From: Rhodoferax sp.
GTDB lineage: Bacteria; Pseudomonadota; Gammaproteobacteria; Burkholderiales; Burkholderiaceae_C
Direction: 5' to 3'
NCBI GenBank assembly: GCA_021738345.1
Contig: JAIPCE010000021.1
Span: 1-32,310 of the forward strand
DNA length: 32,310 nt
Part shown: piece by piece, positions 32,056 to 32,310 of the stretch
How positions within the stretch are numbered: the first letter of the stretch is position 1
Layout of the letters: every line of letters begins with the position of its first letter
Translations under genes and position numbers: made by a program
Notes under the pieces: model-generated
What the model was told of the DNA's origin: nothing
Database searches by the model: none
Seen by the model: only the letters and a program-made list of their open reading frames with translations

Positions 32056-32310
32056 TCACTCTTGCGCGAATGTTGAAGTCAAATTGAATGCACATGGAAA
32101 GTCCACGTCATGCAGGCGAACAGCGGCCCACATGGTTCGAACGCCTTGTGCACTGAGCCGATACAGGCGTGAGTTCTGAACCTTATGGATCAATCGATGG
32201 CCACGCAGTTTGGTAATCAGCCGACTGGTGCGATGGATGCGGCGCTTGGCCTCGATGCGATCTTTTGGCTTGGTGTCAAATATCTTGCTCTGCAAATCCG
32301 CGTTGCGAAA
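32056..32310 (-). CDS. C-terminal part of a winged-helix-type protein, partial
   Basis: The minus-strand frame is open to the window edge: RNADLQSKIFDTKPKDRIEA KRRIHRTSRLITKLRGHRLI HKVQNSRLYRLSAQGVRTMW AAVRLHD...FAQE. The segment SRLITKLRGHRLIHKVQNSR LYRLSAQG looks like a winged helix (recognition helix then beta-wing) of a kind often found in proteins of mobile elements. The N-terminal part is outside the window, so the full function cannot be judged. Its C-terminus abuts the truncated transposase on the other strand. Confidence 0.55.
   Translation of the reverse strand, partial: FRNADLQSKIFDTKPKDRIEAKRRIHRTSRLITKLRGHRLIHKVQNSRLYRLSAQGVRTMWAAVRLHDVDFPCAFNLTSTFAQE

Noticed and set aside
1-32310. 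CRISPR arrays, rRNA and tRNA genes
   Set aside because: No regularly spaced repeats and no recognisable tRNA or rRNA sequence seen on either strand.

Overview
The window reads as chromosomal DNA of a betaproteobacterium. A Burkholderiales/Comamonadaceae member close to Rhodoferax is my inference, based on family content, roughly 55-60% GC in most genes, and the style of the intergenic repeats. No rRNA, tRNA or CRISPR array is visible. Identifications come from reading motifs by eye; no database search was run.

Layout. 1-773: the 5' part of a [2Fe-2S] small subunit and a gene broken by an in-frame stop. 971-3257: two outer-membrane proteins and a terminator. 3587-7517: a stand-alone RsmH-like methyltransferase, a three-PAS diguanylate cyclase and a Tat-exported beta-carbonic anhydrase. 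7792-9690: a frameshifted AAA-type ATPase, a REP-like palindrome and the stump of a response regulator. 9846-10915: a small exported protein and a DUF2202 lipoprotein. 10916-11789: two back-to-back inverted-repeat elements. 11790-14945: MgtC-like membrane protein, a metal-binding-type domain without its cysteines, a truncated NADH dehydrogenase, and a probable NhaA/CaCA cation antiporter operon. 14975-16738: a decayed HigBA-like module, then an apparently intact ParE/antitoxin pair.

17010-23064 is the most unusual part: three same-strand genes of lower GC. The first is a 713-residue transposase combining an IS21-type DNA-binding region, a domain resembling plasmid pRiA4b ORF-3, and an IS630-like DDE domain. 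It overlaps by 7 nt a 773-residue relative of DNA polymerase I that keeps the 3'-5' exonuclease acidic residues but has lost the 5'-nuclease metal ligands and the end of the polymerase domain. A second, shorter transposase with a related DDE domain follows. I know of no described element with this composition and treat it as the best candidate for an undescribed mobile system.

23459-29244: a minus-strand run for exported proteins (small exported protein, DUF1996, di-haem cytochrome c peroxidase-like, DUF1800, DUF1501), divergent from a CpxR/CpxA-like two-component system (29462-31545). A near-consensus CpxR box lies between them. The window ends in mobile-element debris: a truncated transposase and a partial winged-helix-type protein.
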